Assembly: GCA_050303435.1 (NCBI GenBank)
Contig: JBNLBT010000098.1
Coordinates: 1 to 12,167 of the forward strand
DNA from: JBNLBT01 sp050303435
Lineage (GTDB): Bacteria; Pseudomonadota; Gammaproteobacteria; Xanthomonadales; Marinicellaceae
Direction of reading: 5' to 3'
Length of the DNA: 12,167 bases
Part shown: positions 1 to 10,600 of the stretch, in pieces
How positions within the stretch are numbered: position 1 is the first letter of the stretch
How the letters are laid out: each line of letters begins with the position of its first letter
Made by a program: the position numbers and the translations under genes
Notes under the pieces: model-generated
Database searches by the model: none
Seen by the model: only the letters and a program-made list of their open reading frames with translations
Told to the model about the DNA's origin: nothing

Positions 1-301
1 CGTCCATCTGCGCCGCACCGGTGATCATGTTTTTCACGTAGTCGGCGTGACCCGGACAGTCCACGTGGGCGTAGTGACGAACGTCGGTTTCGTACTCAAC
101 GTGCGCCGTAGCGATGGTGATGCCGCGCTCGCGTTCTTCCGGCGCGTTGTCAATTTGGTCGTAATCCTTGAATTCGCCGCCTTGCTTTTCCGCCGCAATC
201 TTGGTGATCGCCGCTGTCAAAGTGGTCTTGCCATGATCAACGTGACCAATCGTGCCCACGTTTACATGGGGTTTGTTGCGTTCAAATTTTGCTTTTGACA
301 T
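1..301 (-). CDS. tuf: Elongation factor Tu, N-terminal 100 residues (cut by window edge)
   Basis: EF-Tu is the GTPase that carries aminoacyl-tRNA to the ribosomal A site. Only the first 100 codons are in the window; the rest lies beyond position 1. The start is the ATG at 301-299, preceded by a good GGAG ribosome binding site 8 nt upstream, in the 20-nt gap after fusA. The visible part of the GTP-binding domain has the P-loop GHVDHGKT (residues 19-26), the switch I motif RGITI (59-63) and the G3 motif DCPGH (81-85), all matching bacterial EF-Tu. The position directly after fusA makes this the tuf copy of the str operon; many gammaproteobacteria carry a second copy elsewhere, which cannot be judged here. 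I see no separate promoter before it, so it is probably co-transcribed with fusA. Identity is certain; only the copy designation (tufA or tufB) is open. Confidence 0.98.
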   Translation of the reverse strand, partial: MSKAKFERNKPHVNVGTIGHVDHGKTTLTAAITKIAAEKQGGEFKDYDQIDNAPEERERGITIATAHVEYETDVRHYAHVDCPGHADYVKNMITGAAQMD

Positions 302-321
302 TGCGTGTTCTCCAAGCGTTC

Positions 322-2415
<2,094 letters not shown>

Positions 2416-2446
2416 TTTATTTATCCAGTTAAGTCTTAGTTGTTAA

Positions 2447-2917
2447 TTACCATCTGTAATGCGCAAACGCACGGTTGGCTTCCGCCATTCTGTGCACTTC
2501 TTCACGTCGCTTCATGGCTGAACCACGATCGTGCAGCGCGTCCACCATTTCTGCAGCCAGCTTGCTGGGCATGTTGCTTTCGCCACGTTTGCGAGCCGCT
2601 TCAATCAACCAGCGCATGGCCAAAGCCATTTGGCGCTTAGGACGAACTTCCATCGGCACCTGGTAGGTGGCACCACCCACGCGACGGGACTTGACTTCCA
2701 CCATCGGCTTGACTTTTTCCAGCGCCTGCTTGGTCAATTCCACGATGTCGCCCTTTTCCTTTTGGGCCATGCGCTCCATCGCGCCGTATACAATTTTCTC
2801 AGCCGCTGACTTTTTGCCGTCGCGCATCACCATGTTGATGAACTTACTGATCAGCTCGCTGCCGAATTTCGGATCCGGCAACACTTCTCTGTTAAAATTT
2901 GATTTTTTTCTGGACAT
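2447..2917 (-). CDS. rpsG: 30S ribosomal protein S7
   Basis: S7 is a primary assembly protein of the 30S head. It binds the 3' major domain of 16S rRNA and lies near the mRNA exit and the E-site tRNA. The protein has 156 residues, the usual bacterial length (the E. coli K-12 form has a C-terminal extension), and ends in the common HYRW. The N-terminus MSRKKSNFNREV, followed by the DPKFGSELISKFINMVM region, is standard for S7. The start is ATG at 2917-2915 with an AAGG ribosome binding site about 9 nt upstream; stop is TAA. It lies only 19 nt after rpsL and 31 nt before fusA, so the three genes form one transcript. In E. coli, S7 represses its own operon by binding the longer rpsL-rpsG gap; that gap is nearly absent here, so this form of control may not operate. 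Confidence 0.98.
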   Translation of the reverse strand: MSRKKSNFNREVLPDPKFGSELISKFINMVMRDGKKSAAEKIVYGAMERMAQKEKGDIVELTKQALEKVKPMVEVKSRRVGGATYQVPMEVRPKRQMALAMRWLIEAARKRGESNMPSKLAAEMVDALHDRGSAMKRREEVHRMAEANRAFAHYRW

Positions 2918-2936
2918 TGATGTTTACCTTGTACTG

Positions 2937-3311
2937 TTAGCTCTTGGGCCGCTTGGTGCCGTATTTTGAACGGCCTTGTTTTCTGTCGCTCACACCGGCT
3001 GTATCCAATGCACCGCGCACAATGTGATAACGCACACCCGGCAAATCCTTCACACGGCCACCGCGAATCAACACAATGGAGTGTTCCTGCAGGTTGTGCC
3101 CTTCACCACCGATGTAACTGGTGACTTCATATCCGTTGGTCAATCTGACCCTGGCAACTTTTCTCAAGGCAGAGTTTGGTTTTTTCGGCGTGGTGGTGTA
3201 CACGCGAGAGCACACACCGCGGCGCTGCGGACATGCTTCCAAAGCCGGTACATTGGTTTTTTCTTTATTAGCTTTACGCGGTTTTCTAACCAACTGATTG
3301 ACTGTAGCCAT
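2937..3311 (-). CDS. rpsL: 30S ribosomal protein S12
   Basis: S12 lies at the decoding centre of the 30S subunit and affects tRNA selection accuracy. The protein has 124 residues, the same as E. coli. The conserved loop TTTPKKPNSALRK spans residues 39-51 and GGRVKDLPGVRYH spans 84-96. Lys43 and Lys88 (counting Met1), the classical streptomycin-resistance positions, are the wild-type residues. Asp89, the residue methylthiolated in E. coli, is present. The start is ATG at 3311-3309, with an AGGA motif at 3325-3322 (10 nt gap, slightly long). It is the first gene of the str operon; a sigma70 promoter and a leader hairpin lie just upstream, in the 127-nt spacer after rpoC. Stop is TAA. Identity is certain. 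Confidence 0.99.
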   Translation of the reverse strand: MATVNQLVRKPRKANKEKTNVPALEACPQRRGVCSRVYTTTPKKPNSALRKVARVRLTNGYEVTSYIGGEGHNLQEHSIVLIRGGRVKDLPGVRYHIVRGALDTAGVSDRKQGRSKYGTKRPKS

Positions 3312-3321
3312 CTTAAATTTA

Positions 3322-3325
3322 TCCT
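3322..3325 (-). promoter_or_regulatory. rpsL ribosome binding site
   Basis: An AGGA motif precedes the rpsL ATG by 10 nt, slightly longer than ideal. It lies directly after the U-rich tail of the leader hairpin, about 13 nt from the hairpin base. A structural change in the hairpin, or termination at it, would therefore decide whether this site is transcribed or accessible. Confidence 0.6.
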
Positions 3326-3327
3326 AT

Positions 3328-3366
3328 AGAAAACAAACGACAGGCCAGTATATAACCGGCCTGTCG
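3328..3366 (-). terminator. Intrinsic-terminator-like hairpin in the rpoC-rpsL spacer and rpsL leader
   Basis: On the minus strand the 9-nt arm CGACAGGCC (3366-3358) pairs perfectly with GGCCTGTCG (3346-3338). Two further inner pairs (one G-U, one G-C) give an 11-bp stem with the 7-nt loop UUAUAUA. The next ten bases (3337-3328) are UUUGUUUUCU, a U-rich tract. This is a good factor-independent terminator shape for transcription leaving rpoC. It also lies downstream of the predicted str promoter, beginning about 8-10 nt after the predicted start site, so str transcripts must cross it before reaching rpsL. It may be the rpoBC terminator, a partial attenuator of the str operon, or a stabilising leader stem; the sequence does not decide between these. 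Confidence 0.75.
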
Positions 3367-3380
3367 AGCAAAGAACGGGG

Positions 3381-3403
3381 ATTTTAGTTATTTCCCCTAA
3401 AAT
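3381..3403. repeat. 7-bp inverted repeat inside the str promoter
   Basis: The arms ATTTTAG (3381-3387) and CTAAAAT (3397-3403) are perfect reverse complements separated by 9 nt. One arm contains the -10 box and the other abuts the -35 box. A second, overlapping pair, GGGGA (3377-3381) and TCCCC (3393-3397), also brackets the -10 box. The symmetry could be an operator for a DNA-binding protein, but AT-rich promoters produce such repeats by chance and no known operator is recognised. Confidence 0.5.
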
Positions 3404-3409
3404 AGTCAA
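3381..3409 (-). promoter_or_regulatory. Predicted sigma70 promoter of the str operon (rpsL-rpsG-fusA-tuf)
   Basis: On the minus strand the -35 box TTGACT (3409-3404) and the -10 box TAAAAT (3386-3381) are separated by exactly 17 nt; each matches the consensus at 5 of 6 positions. The bases after the -10 box are CCCCG, a GC-rich discriminator of the kind known from promoters repressed by ppGpp/DksA, as expected for ribosomal protein genes. Transcription would start near 3373-3376, giving a leader of roughly 62-65 nt to the rpsL ATG. An inverted repeat overlaps the spacer and -10 box (described separately). The promoter lies about 30 nt after the rpoC stop codon. Confidence 0.8.
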
Positions 3410-3438
3410 GGGTAAAATTCAGTTTTTAGACTGCAATC

Positions 3439-6400
3439 CTACTCTTCTGAGACGTCCGCTGAAGCGGCGCTGTTTTCAACTTCATTCTGCAAAGATTCAG
3501 TCATTGCTTCGAGCTCGGATTGCAGCTCGGCCTCTTTGCTCTGGGTGTTGGCCTGATGATACGCCAGGCCGGTGCCGGCCGGAATCAGTCGACCCACAAT
3601 GACGTTTTCTTTCAGTCCACGCAAATCGTCCACAGTGCCTTTGACCGATGCTTCGGTCAACACCCGGGTGGTTTCCTGGAATGAAGCCGCCGAGATGAAC
3701 GAATCGGTCGCCAGCGACGCTTTGGTGATGCCCAGCAGGAGCATCTCAAAGGTGGCGGGAATACCATCGCGTTTCAACACCTCGCGGTTGGTCAGTTGCA
3801 CTTCTTTCAAAGTCAGCTGCGTGGTGCGCAAATGATCGGTGTCACCCGGCTCCACAATTTCAACCTTGCGCAACATCTGACGGATGATGCACTCAATGTG
3901 TTTGTCATTGATGGCCACACCCTGTAGACGGTAAACGTCCTGAATTTCATTGATCAGGTAATCGGCCAACCTGGCCACGCCCTGCAGTCTGAGAATGTCG
4001 TGCGGGTTTGGTTCACCTTCAACCACCACATCGCCTTTTTCGACGTGCTCACCTTCGAACACAATGATCTGGCGCCATTTCGGAATCAGCGTTTCAATTT
4101 TCTCGCCATCCGGGTCTGTGATGATCAGGCGGTTTTTACCTTTGGTGTCTTTACCAAAACTGACCACGCCGGTGGCCTCGGCCTGAATCGCCGGATCTTT
4201 CGGACGACGGGCTTCAAACAAATCGGCCACACGCGGCAGACCACCCGTGATGTCACGGGTTTTACTGGACTCCTGGGGAATACGCGCCAAAAAGTCACCG
4301 ACGTGCACGTCTTGTTCATTCTGGATGTTGATGATGGCACCGGGTGAAAGGAAGTATTGTGCCGGCACATCCGACCCGGGGATCATCACCGGCTTGCCTT
4401 TCTTGTCTTCAATCCGCACCATCGGACGCAGGTCTTTGCCGGCTGAACCGCGCTGCTTCGGATCAATCACGATGAAGCTGGTCATGCCAGTCAGTTCATC
4501 CACGCGCTCTTCCACGGTCACGCCGTCCTTGAAATCTATCAGGATGGCTCGACCAGTCACTTCAGACACGATCGGATGGGTGTGTGGATCCCAATTGACA
4601 ATCACATCACCGGCGCTGATGCCGGCGTCGTCATTGACATTGATAACCGCACCGTATGGCACTTTGTAACGCTCTTTCTCCTGACCGCTCTTGTCGATCA
4701 CAGACAACTCGCCGGAACGTGAAATTGCAATCAGTTTGCCGTCGGAGTTTTTCACTGTTTTGATGTTGTGCATTCTCACCGAACCATCGGATTTGGCCTG
4801 CACGTGATCGGAAGCCGCTGATTTTGAAGCCGCACCACCGATGTGGAAGGTCCGCATGGTCAACTGGGTGCCAGGCTCACCAATACTTTGTGCCGCCATC
4901 ACGCCCACGGCTTCACCGATGTTGACCTGGTGTCCACGCGCCAGATCACGGCCGTAGCACTTGCCGCAGATGCCGAATTCAGATTGGCAGGTGATCGGAG
5001 AACGCACCTTGACACTGTCCAGCGAATGGTGATCGATGTTGGACAACACCGTCTCATCAATCAATACGCCTTCGGACAACACCAGTTTGCCTTCGTGGTC
5101 TTTGACATCTTCAGCCACCACCCGGCCCAGAATCCGGTTGGCCAACGGCTCAATCACTTCACCGCCGTCAACAATCGGATGCAACACCAGGCCTCGGTTG
5201 GTGCCGCAATCGTGTTCTGTGATGACCACATCCTGGGCCACGTCCACCAGGCGACGCGTCAGGTAACCGGAGTTGGCTGTTTTCAATGCGGTATCGGCCA
5301 AACCTTTGCGCGCGCCGTGAGTTGAACTGAAGTACTGCATCACGTCCAGGCCCTCACGGAAGTTGGCCTTGATCGGTGATTCAATGATTGACCCATCCGG
5401 CTTGGCCATCAAACCACGCATGCCGGCCAGCTGACGCATTTGCGCCTGTGAACCCCGCGCGCCTGAATCGGCCATGATAAACACGGAATTCATGGACGCC
5501 TGTTCCACTTTCTTGCCATCGGCGTTTTTCACCGATTCCTTGCCCAGAACTTCCATCATGGCGCGCGACACGTCTTCATTGGCCTTGGACCAGATGTCGA
5601 TCACTTTGTTGTAACGCTCACCAGCTGTCACCAGACCGGAAGTGTACTGTTCCTGGATTTTCAGGACCTCGGCTTCGGCTTCGCCCAAAATGACTTTTTT
5701 GCTGTCCGGGATGATCAGATCCACCACGCCAATGGAGATGCCCGCCGACGTGGAATAGCGGAAACCGGTGTACATCAACTGGTCAGCGAAAATCACCGTG
5801 GCTTTGGTGCCAAGCTGGTGATAGCAGGCATTCAGCACCCGCGAAATGGCTTTCTTATTCAGCAGGGTGTTGAGATAATCAAAGGACAACCCCTTGGGCA
5901 GAATTCTACCCAGAATGGAACGCCCTACGGTGGTGTCAACCAGCCCGACCGAAACTTGCATTTCACCGTTTTCATCCAATTCTTCGCGGCGCATGCGCAC
6001 TTTGATTTTGGCTTGCAGCGACACCGCGCTGTTTTCATAGGCGCGCACCACTTCGTCGGTGTCGGAGAACACCATGCCTTCGCCCTTTTGATTGATCAGC
6101 TCACGCGTCATGTAGTACAAACCCAGCACCACGTCCTGAGACGGCACAATGATGGGTTCGCCACTGGCCGGCGAAAGGATGTTGTTGGTTGACATCATCA
6201 AAGACCGGGCTTCCAGCTGGGCCTCAATGGACAGCGGCACGTGCACCGCCATCTGGTCACCGTCAAAGTCGGCGTTGAATGCGGTACACACCAGCGGGTG
6301 CAATTGAATGGCCTTGCCTTCAATCAACACCGGCTCGAACGCCTGGATGCCCAGTCTGTGCAAAGTCGGCGCGCGGTTCAACAGAACCGGGTGCTCACGA

Positions 6401-7647
6401 ATCACTTGCTCCAGAATGTCCCAGACTTCGGGTGTTTCTGCGTCCACTGAGCGTTTGGCTGCTTTGATGGTTGAAACAAAACCGTCTTTGAGCAACCGTC
6501 CTAAAATGAACGGCTTAAACAACTCCAGCGCCATTTTCTTGGGCAGGCCACACTGATGCAGGCGCAAAGTCGGCCCAACAACAATCACCGAACGGCCGGA
6601 ATAGTCGACGCGTTTACCCAACAGATTCTGGCGAAAACGACCCTGTTTGCCTTTAATCATGTCGGCCAGTGACTTCAACGGCCTGCGATTGGATCCAGTC
6701 ACGGCGCGACCGCGTCGGCCGTTGTCCAACAACGCGTCCACCGCTTCCTGCAGCATGCGTTTTTCATTGCGCACAATGATGTCCGGGGCGTGCAGATCCA
6801 ACAGGCGTTTCAAGCGGTTGTTGCGATTGATCACGCGCCGATACAGATCGTTCAGATCCGACGTTGCAAAGCGACCGCCGTCCAGCGGCACCAAAGGACG
6901 CAAATCAGGCGGGATGATCGGCAACACCGTCAATATCATGTGTTCGGGCTTGTTGCCACTTTTGTTGAAGGCATCAAACAGCCCGATGCGCTTGGACAGT
7001 CGTTTGATTTTGGTGGCTGATCGTGTGGATTCGATTTCTTCGTGCATCTTCACCAGCTCGGCATTGATGTCAATGTCCGAAAGCAAGTCATAGATCGCCT
7101 CAGCGCCCATCAATGCTTTGAATTCATCGCCCCAGGACTCAATCGCACTGGTGTACTGCTCATCGGTCAGCAGGCTGCCTTTTTCCAAGTCAGTCATGCC
7201 CGGATCGACAACCACGAAGGATTCGAAGTACAGAATCCGTTCAATTTCACGCAGCGTCATGTCCAGCATCAGACCGATGCGCGAAGGCAGAGACTTGAGG
7301 AACCAGATGTGTGCCACCGGGCTGGCCAAATCGATGTGTCCCATGCGTTCACGGCGCACTTTGGACATGGTCACTTCGGTGCCACATTTTTCACACACCA
7401 CACCGCGGTGTTTCATGCGCTTGTATTTGCCACACAGACATTCATAGTCTTTGGTCGGACCAAAGATTGCTGCACAGAACAAACCGTCGCGTTCTGGTTT
7501 GAACGTGCGGTAATTGATGGTTTCCGGTTTTTTCACCTCGCCATAGGACCAGGAGCGAATCAGTTCGGGCGGCGCCAGGGAAATTTTAATGGAATTAAAA
7601 TCCTGGATTTCTTTTTTCGGATTAAATAATTTAATCAAGTCTTTCAT
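3439..7647 (-). CDS. rpoC: DNA-directed RNA polymerase subunit beta'
   Basis: Beta' forms most of one pincer of RNA polymerase and supplies the Mg-binding active site. The protein has 1402 residues (E. coli 1407). The N-terminal zinc-binding cysteines are at 70, 72, 85 and 88, identical to E. coli numbering. The catalytic motif NADFDGDQMAVH spans 458-469, with the metal-binding aspartates at 460, 462 and 464. The second zinc site is C814, C887, C894 and C897. The trigger-loop motif MRTFHIGG (931-938) is intact, and the bridge-helix region (ADSGARGSQAQMRQLAGMRG) is conserved. The C-terminus is a serine- and glutamate-rich tail (TESLQNEVENSAASADVSEE) unlike that of E. coli; such tails vary between genera. 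The ATG start (7647-7645) has a GGGAG ribosome binding site 7 nt upstream. The gene starts 17 nt after rpoB, showing co-transcription and probable coupling. Stop is TAG. Confidence 0.99.
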   Translation of the reverse strand: MKDLIKLFNPKKEIQDFNSIKISLAPPELIRSWSYGEVKKPETINYRTFKPERDGLFCAAIFGPTKDYECLCGKYKRMKHRGVVCEKCGTEVTMSKVRRERMGHIDLASPVAHIWFLKSLPSRIGLMLDMTLREIERILYFESFVVVDPGMTDLEKGSLLTDEQYTSAIESWGDEFKALMGAEAIYDLLSDIDINAELVKMHEEIESTRSATKIKRLSKRIGLFDAFNKSGNKPEHMILTVLPIIPPDLRPLVPLDGGRFATSDLNDLYRRVINRNNRLKRLLDLHAPDIIVRNEKRMLQEAVDALLDNGRRGRAVTGSNRRPLKSLADMIKGKQGRFRQNLLGKRVDYSGRSVIVVGPTLRLHQCGLPKKMALELFKPFILGRLLKDGFVSTIKAAKRSVDAETPEVWDILEQVIREHPVLLNRAPTLHRLGIQAFEPVLIEGKAIQLHPLVCTAFNADFDGDQMAVHVPLSIEAQLEARSLMMSTNNILSPASGEPIIVPSQDVVLGLYYMTRELINQKGEGMVFSDTDEVVRAYENSAVSLQAKIKVRMRREELDENGEMQVSVGLVDTTVGRSILGRILPKGLSFDYLNTLLNKKAISRVLNACYHQLGTKATVIFADQLMYTGFRYSTSAGISIGVVDLIIPDSKKVILGEAEAEVLKIQEQYTSGLVTAGERYNKVIDIWSKANEDVSRAMMEVLGKESVKNADGKKVEQASMNSVFIMADSGARGSQAQMRQLAGMRGLMAKPDGSIIESPIKANFREGLDVMQYFSSTHGARKGLADTALKTANSGYLTRRLVDVAQDVVITEHDCGTNRGLVLHPIVDGGEVIEPLANRILGRVVAEDVKDHEGKLVLSEGVLIDETVLSNIDHHSLDSVKVRSPITCQSEFGICGKCYGRDLARGHQVNIGEAVGVMAAQSIGEPGTQLTMRTFHIGGAASKSAASDHVQAKSDGSVRMHNIKTVKNSDGKLIAISRSGELSVIDKSGQEKERYKVPYGAVINVNDDAGISAGDVIVNWDPHTHPIVSEVTGRAILIDFKDGVTVEERVDELTGMTSFIVIDPKQRGSAGKDLRPMVRIEDKKGKPVMIPGSDVPAQYFLSPGAIINIQNEQDVHVGDFLARIPQESSKTRDITGGLPRVADLFEARRPKDPAIQAEATGVVSFGKDTKGKNRLIITDPDGEKIETLIPKWRQIIVFEGEHVEKGDVVVEGEPNPHDILRLQGVARLADYLINEIQDVYRLQGVAINDKHIECIIRQMLRKVEIVEPGDTDHLRTTQLTLKEVQLTNREVLKRDGIPATFEMLLLGITKASLATDSFISAASFQETTRVLTEASVKGTVDDLRGLKENVIVGRLIPAGTGLAYHQANTQSKEAELQSELEAMTESLQNEVENSAASADVSEE

Positions 7648-7664
7648 CTGTTATCTCCCGAACG

Positions 7665-10600
7665 TTATTTCTTTTCCAGTTCCATGTTCAAACCCAGGGC
7701 CCTGACTTCCTTGACCAGTACATTGAACGATTCCGGAATGCCGGCCACAATCTTGTGATTGCCGTCCACGATGTTTTTGTAGGTCTGGTTGCGGCCTTGC
7801 ACGTCATCCGACTTGACCGTCAGCATTTCCTGCAAGGTGTACGCCGCGCCATAGGCTTCCAGCGCCCACACCTCCATTTCACCGAATCGCTGGCCACCGA
7901 ACTGCGCCTTGCCGCCCAGCGGTTGCTGAGTCACCAGAGAATACGGCCCCGTGGAGCGCGCGTGCATCTTGTCATCAATCAGGTGATTGAGTTTCAGCAT
8001 GTACATGTAACCCACCGTGACCGGTCGATCAAATTGCCGCCCTGTGCGGCCGTCATACAATAATGTCTGACCGTCTTCAGGCAGCCCCGCCAGTTTGAAC
8101 AACTGACGGATGTGTTCTTCCTTGGCGCCATCAAACACCGGCGATGCCATGGGCACACCGTCGGTCAGATTGCCGGCCAGTTCCATGATTTCCGCATCAG
8201 TGAAACTCTTGAAGTCCACCTTGCCGGGTTCATCGATGTTGTACACCTGGCCAAGAAATTCCTTCAATTTGGCCACTTTCACCTGCTCATCCAGCATGTT
8301 CTGGATGCGGTCACCCAGACCTTTGGCCGCCATGCCCAGATGCACTTCCAATACTTGTCCGATGTTCATGCGCGAAGGCACGCCCAAGGGATTCAAGGCG
8401 ATGTCGACCGGGCGACCGTCTTCAGTGAACGGCATGTCTTCTTCTGGCACGATCATGGAGATCACGCCCTTGTTGCCGTGTCGGCCGGCCATTTTGTCGC
8501 CCGGCTGAATGCGCCGCTTGACCGCGAGATACACTTTAACCATCTTCAACACGCCCGGGGCCAGATCGTCGCCAGCGGTGATTTTGGATTTCTTCTCCTC
8601 GAAGCGTTTGTCAAAGATCTTGCGTTGTTTCTCCAACTGGTCGGCGAACTGATCCATGCGCGTGGCCACTTCGGCATCGGCCGGTTTGATATCAAACCAT
8701 TGATCCAGTTCCAGGGTGTCAAAGTAGTCTTCCTTAATCACCGCGCCTTTTTTCAGACCCGGCGCCTTGGTGACTTTTTCTCCGATCAACATGTCTTTGA
8801 TGCGCTGATGGATCACCGTGCGCATGATGCGGAACTGGTCGTTCATGTCTTTGCGAACCTGCTCGATCTGTTCCTGCTCTATTTTTTCGGCACGGCTGCC
8901 TTTTTCAACGCCTTCACGGGTGTACACCTGCACGTCGATCACAGTGCCGGATGTGCCCGAGGACACCCGCAGCGAAGTGTCTTTGACATCCAGCGCTTTT
9001 TCACCAAAAATGGCGCGCAACAGTTTTTCTTCCGGTGTCAGCTGGGTCTCACCTTTCGGCGTGACCTTGCCCACCAGGATGTCGCCCGGATTGACTTCCG
9101 CACCAACATAAACAATGCCCGATTCGTCCAGTTTGGTCAGCGTGCTTTCACTGATGTTGGGGATATCCGCGGTGATTTCTTCTGAACCCAGCTTGGTGTC
9201 ACGGGCCACACAGGTCAATTCTTCAATGTGTATGGTGGTCAAACGATCTTCTTTAACCACTTTTTCAGAAATCAGAATTGAGTCCTCAAAGTTGTATCCA
9301 TTCCAGGGCATGAAAGCCACCAGCATGTTCTGCCCCAGAGCCAGTTCACCCAGATCGGTGGACGGACCATCGGCCAGCACATCACCCGCTTCAACGCGGT
9401 CGCCAACTTTAACGATTGGTCGCTGGTTGATGCAGGTGTTCTGGTTGGAACGCATGTATTTAATCAGGTTGTAAATGTCGACACCCGGGTCGTCTTCACC
9501 GATGGCGTCCTGATCCACGCGCACCACGATGCGCGCGGCGTCGGAAATTTCCACCAGGCCACCGCGTTCAGCGATCACAGTCACGCCTGAATCACGGGAC
9601 ACAATGCGCTCCATGCCAGTGCCCACCAGGGGTTTTTGCGCACGCAGCGTAGGCACCGCCTGGCGTTGCATATTGGAGCCCATCAGCGCGCGGTTGGCGT
9701 CGTCGTGCTCCAGGAACGGAATCAGCGCCGCAGCCACGGAAACGATCTGTTTGTGCGAGACGTCCATATAGGCGATCTCGTCTTTGGGTTTCAACACCAC
9801 CTCACCGCGGTGGCGGCTGAGCACAAAATCTTCGGTGAATTTGTTGTTCTTATCGAGTTTCGCGCTGCTTTGGGCAATCGCGTTGTCGGCTTCCTGAATC
9901 GCCGACAAATAGACGATTTCATCCGTTACTTTGCCGTTTTTCACACGGCGGTACGGTGTTTCAAGAAATCCGTAGTCGTTGGTGCGCGCGTACACCGCCA
10001 TGGAGTTGATCAAACCAATGTTTGGCCCCTCTGGCGTTTCAATCGGACACAGACGACCGTAGTGCGTTGGATGCACGTCGCGCACTTCAAATCCGGCGCG
10101 TTCTCGCGTCAGGCCGCCAGGCCCCAGGGCCGAAACGCGCCGCTTGTGCGTAATTTCCGACAATGGGTTGTTCTGATCCATGAACTGAGACAGCTGGTTG
10201 GAACCGAAAAACTCCTTGATGGCCGCTGAAATCGGCTTGGCGTTGATCAGATCCTGTGGGGTCAAACCTTCAGACTCGGCCACGGTCAGCCGTTCCTTCA
10301 CGGCGCGTTGCACCCGCACCAGGCCCACACGGAATACATTTTCAGTCATTTCACCGACTGAACGCACGCGGCGGTTGCCCAAGTGATCAATGTCGTCGAT
10401 CTGGCCTTTGCCGTTACGGATGTTGACCAGTTCACGCATCACATCGACAATGTCTTCTTTGCTCAACGTGCCTTCACCAGTCAGTTCCTCACGACCCAGG
10501 CGCATGTTGAATTTCATCCGGCCCACAGAGGACAGGTCGTAGCGATCGATGGTGAAAAACAGATTCTCAAACAACGCGCGGCTGGCCTCTTCCGTGGGCG

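Noticed and set aside
7042..7629. A 195-codon open frame on the plus strand over the rpoC 5' end
   Set aside because: It is antisense to the conserved zinc-binding region of beta', with no independent support such as a family resemblance.
8112..9185. A 357-codon open frame on the plus strand
   Set aside because: It lies wholly antisense to the intact, highly conserved rpoB. Its predicted product is rich in His, Phe and Gln with no recognisable domain, as expected from the complement of a strongly biased coding sequence.
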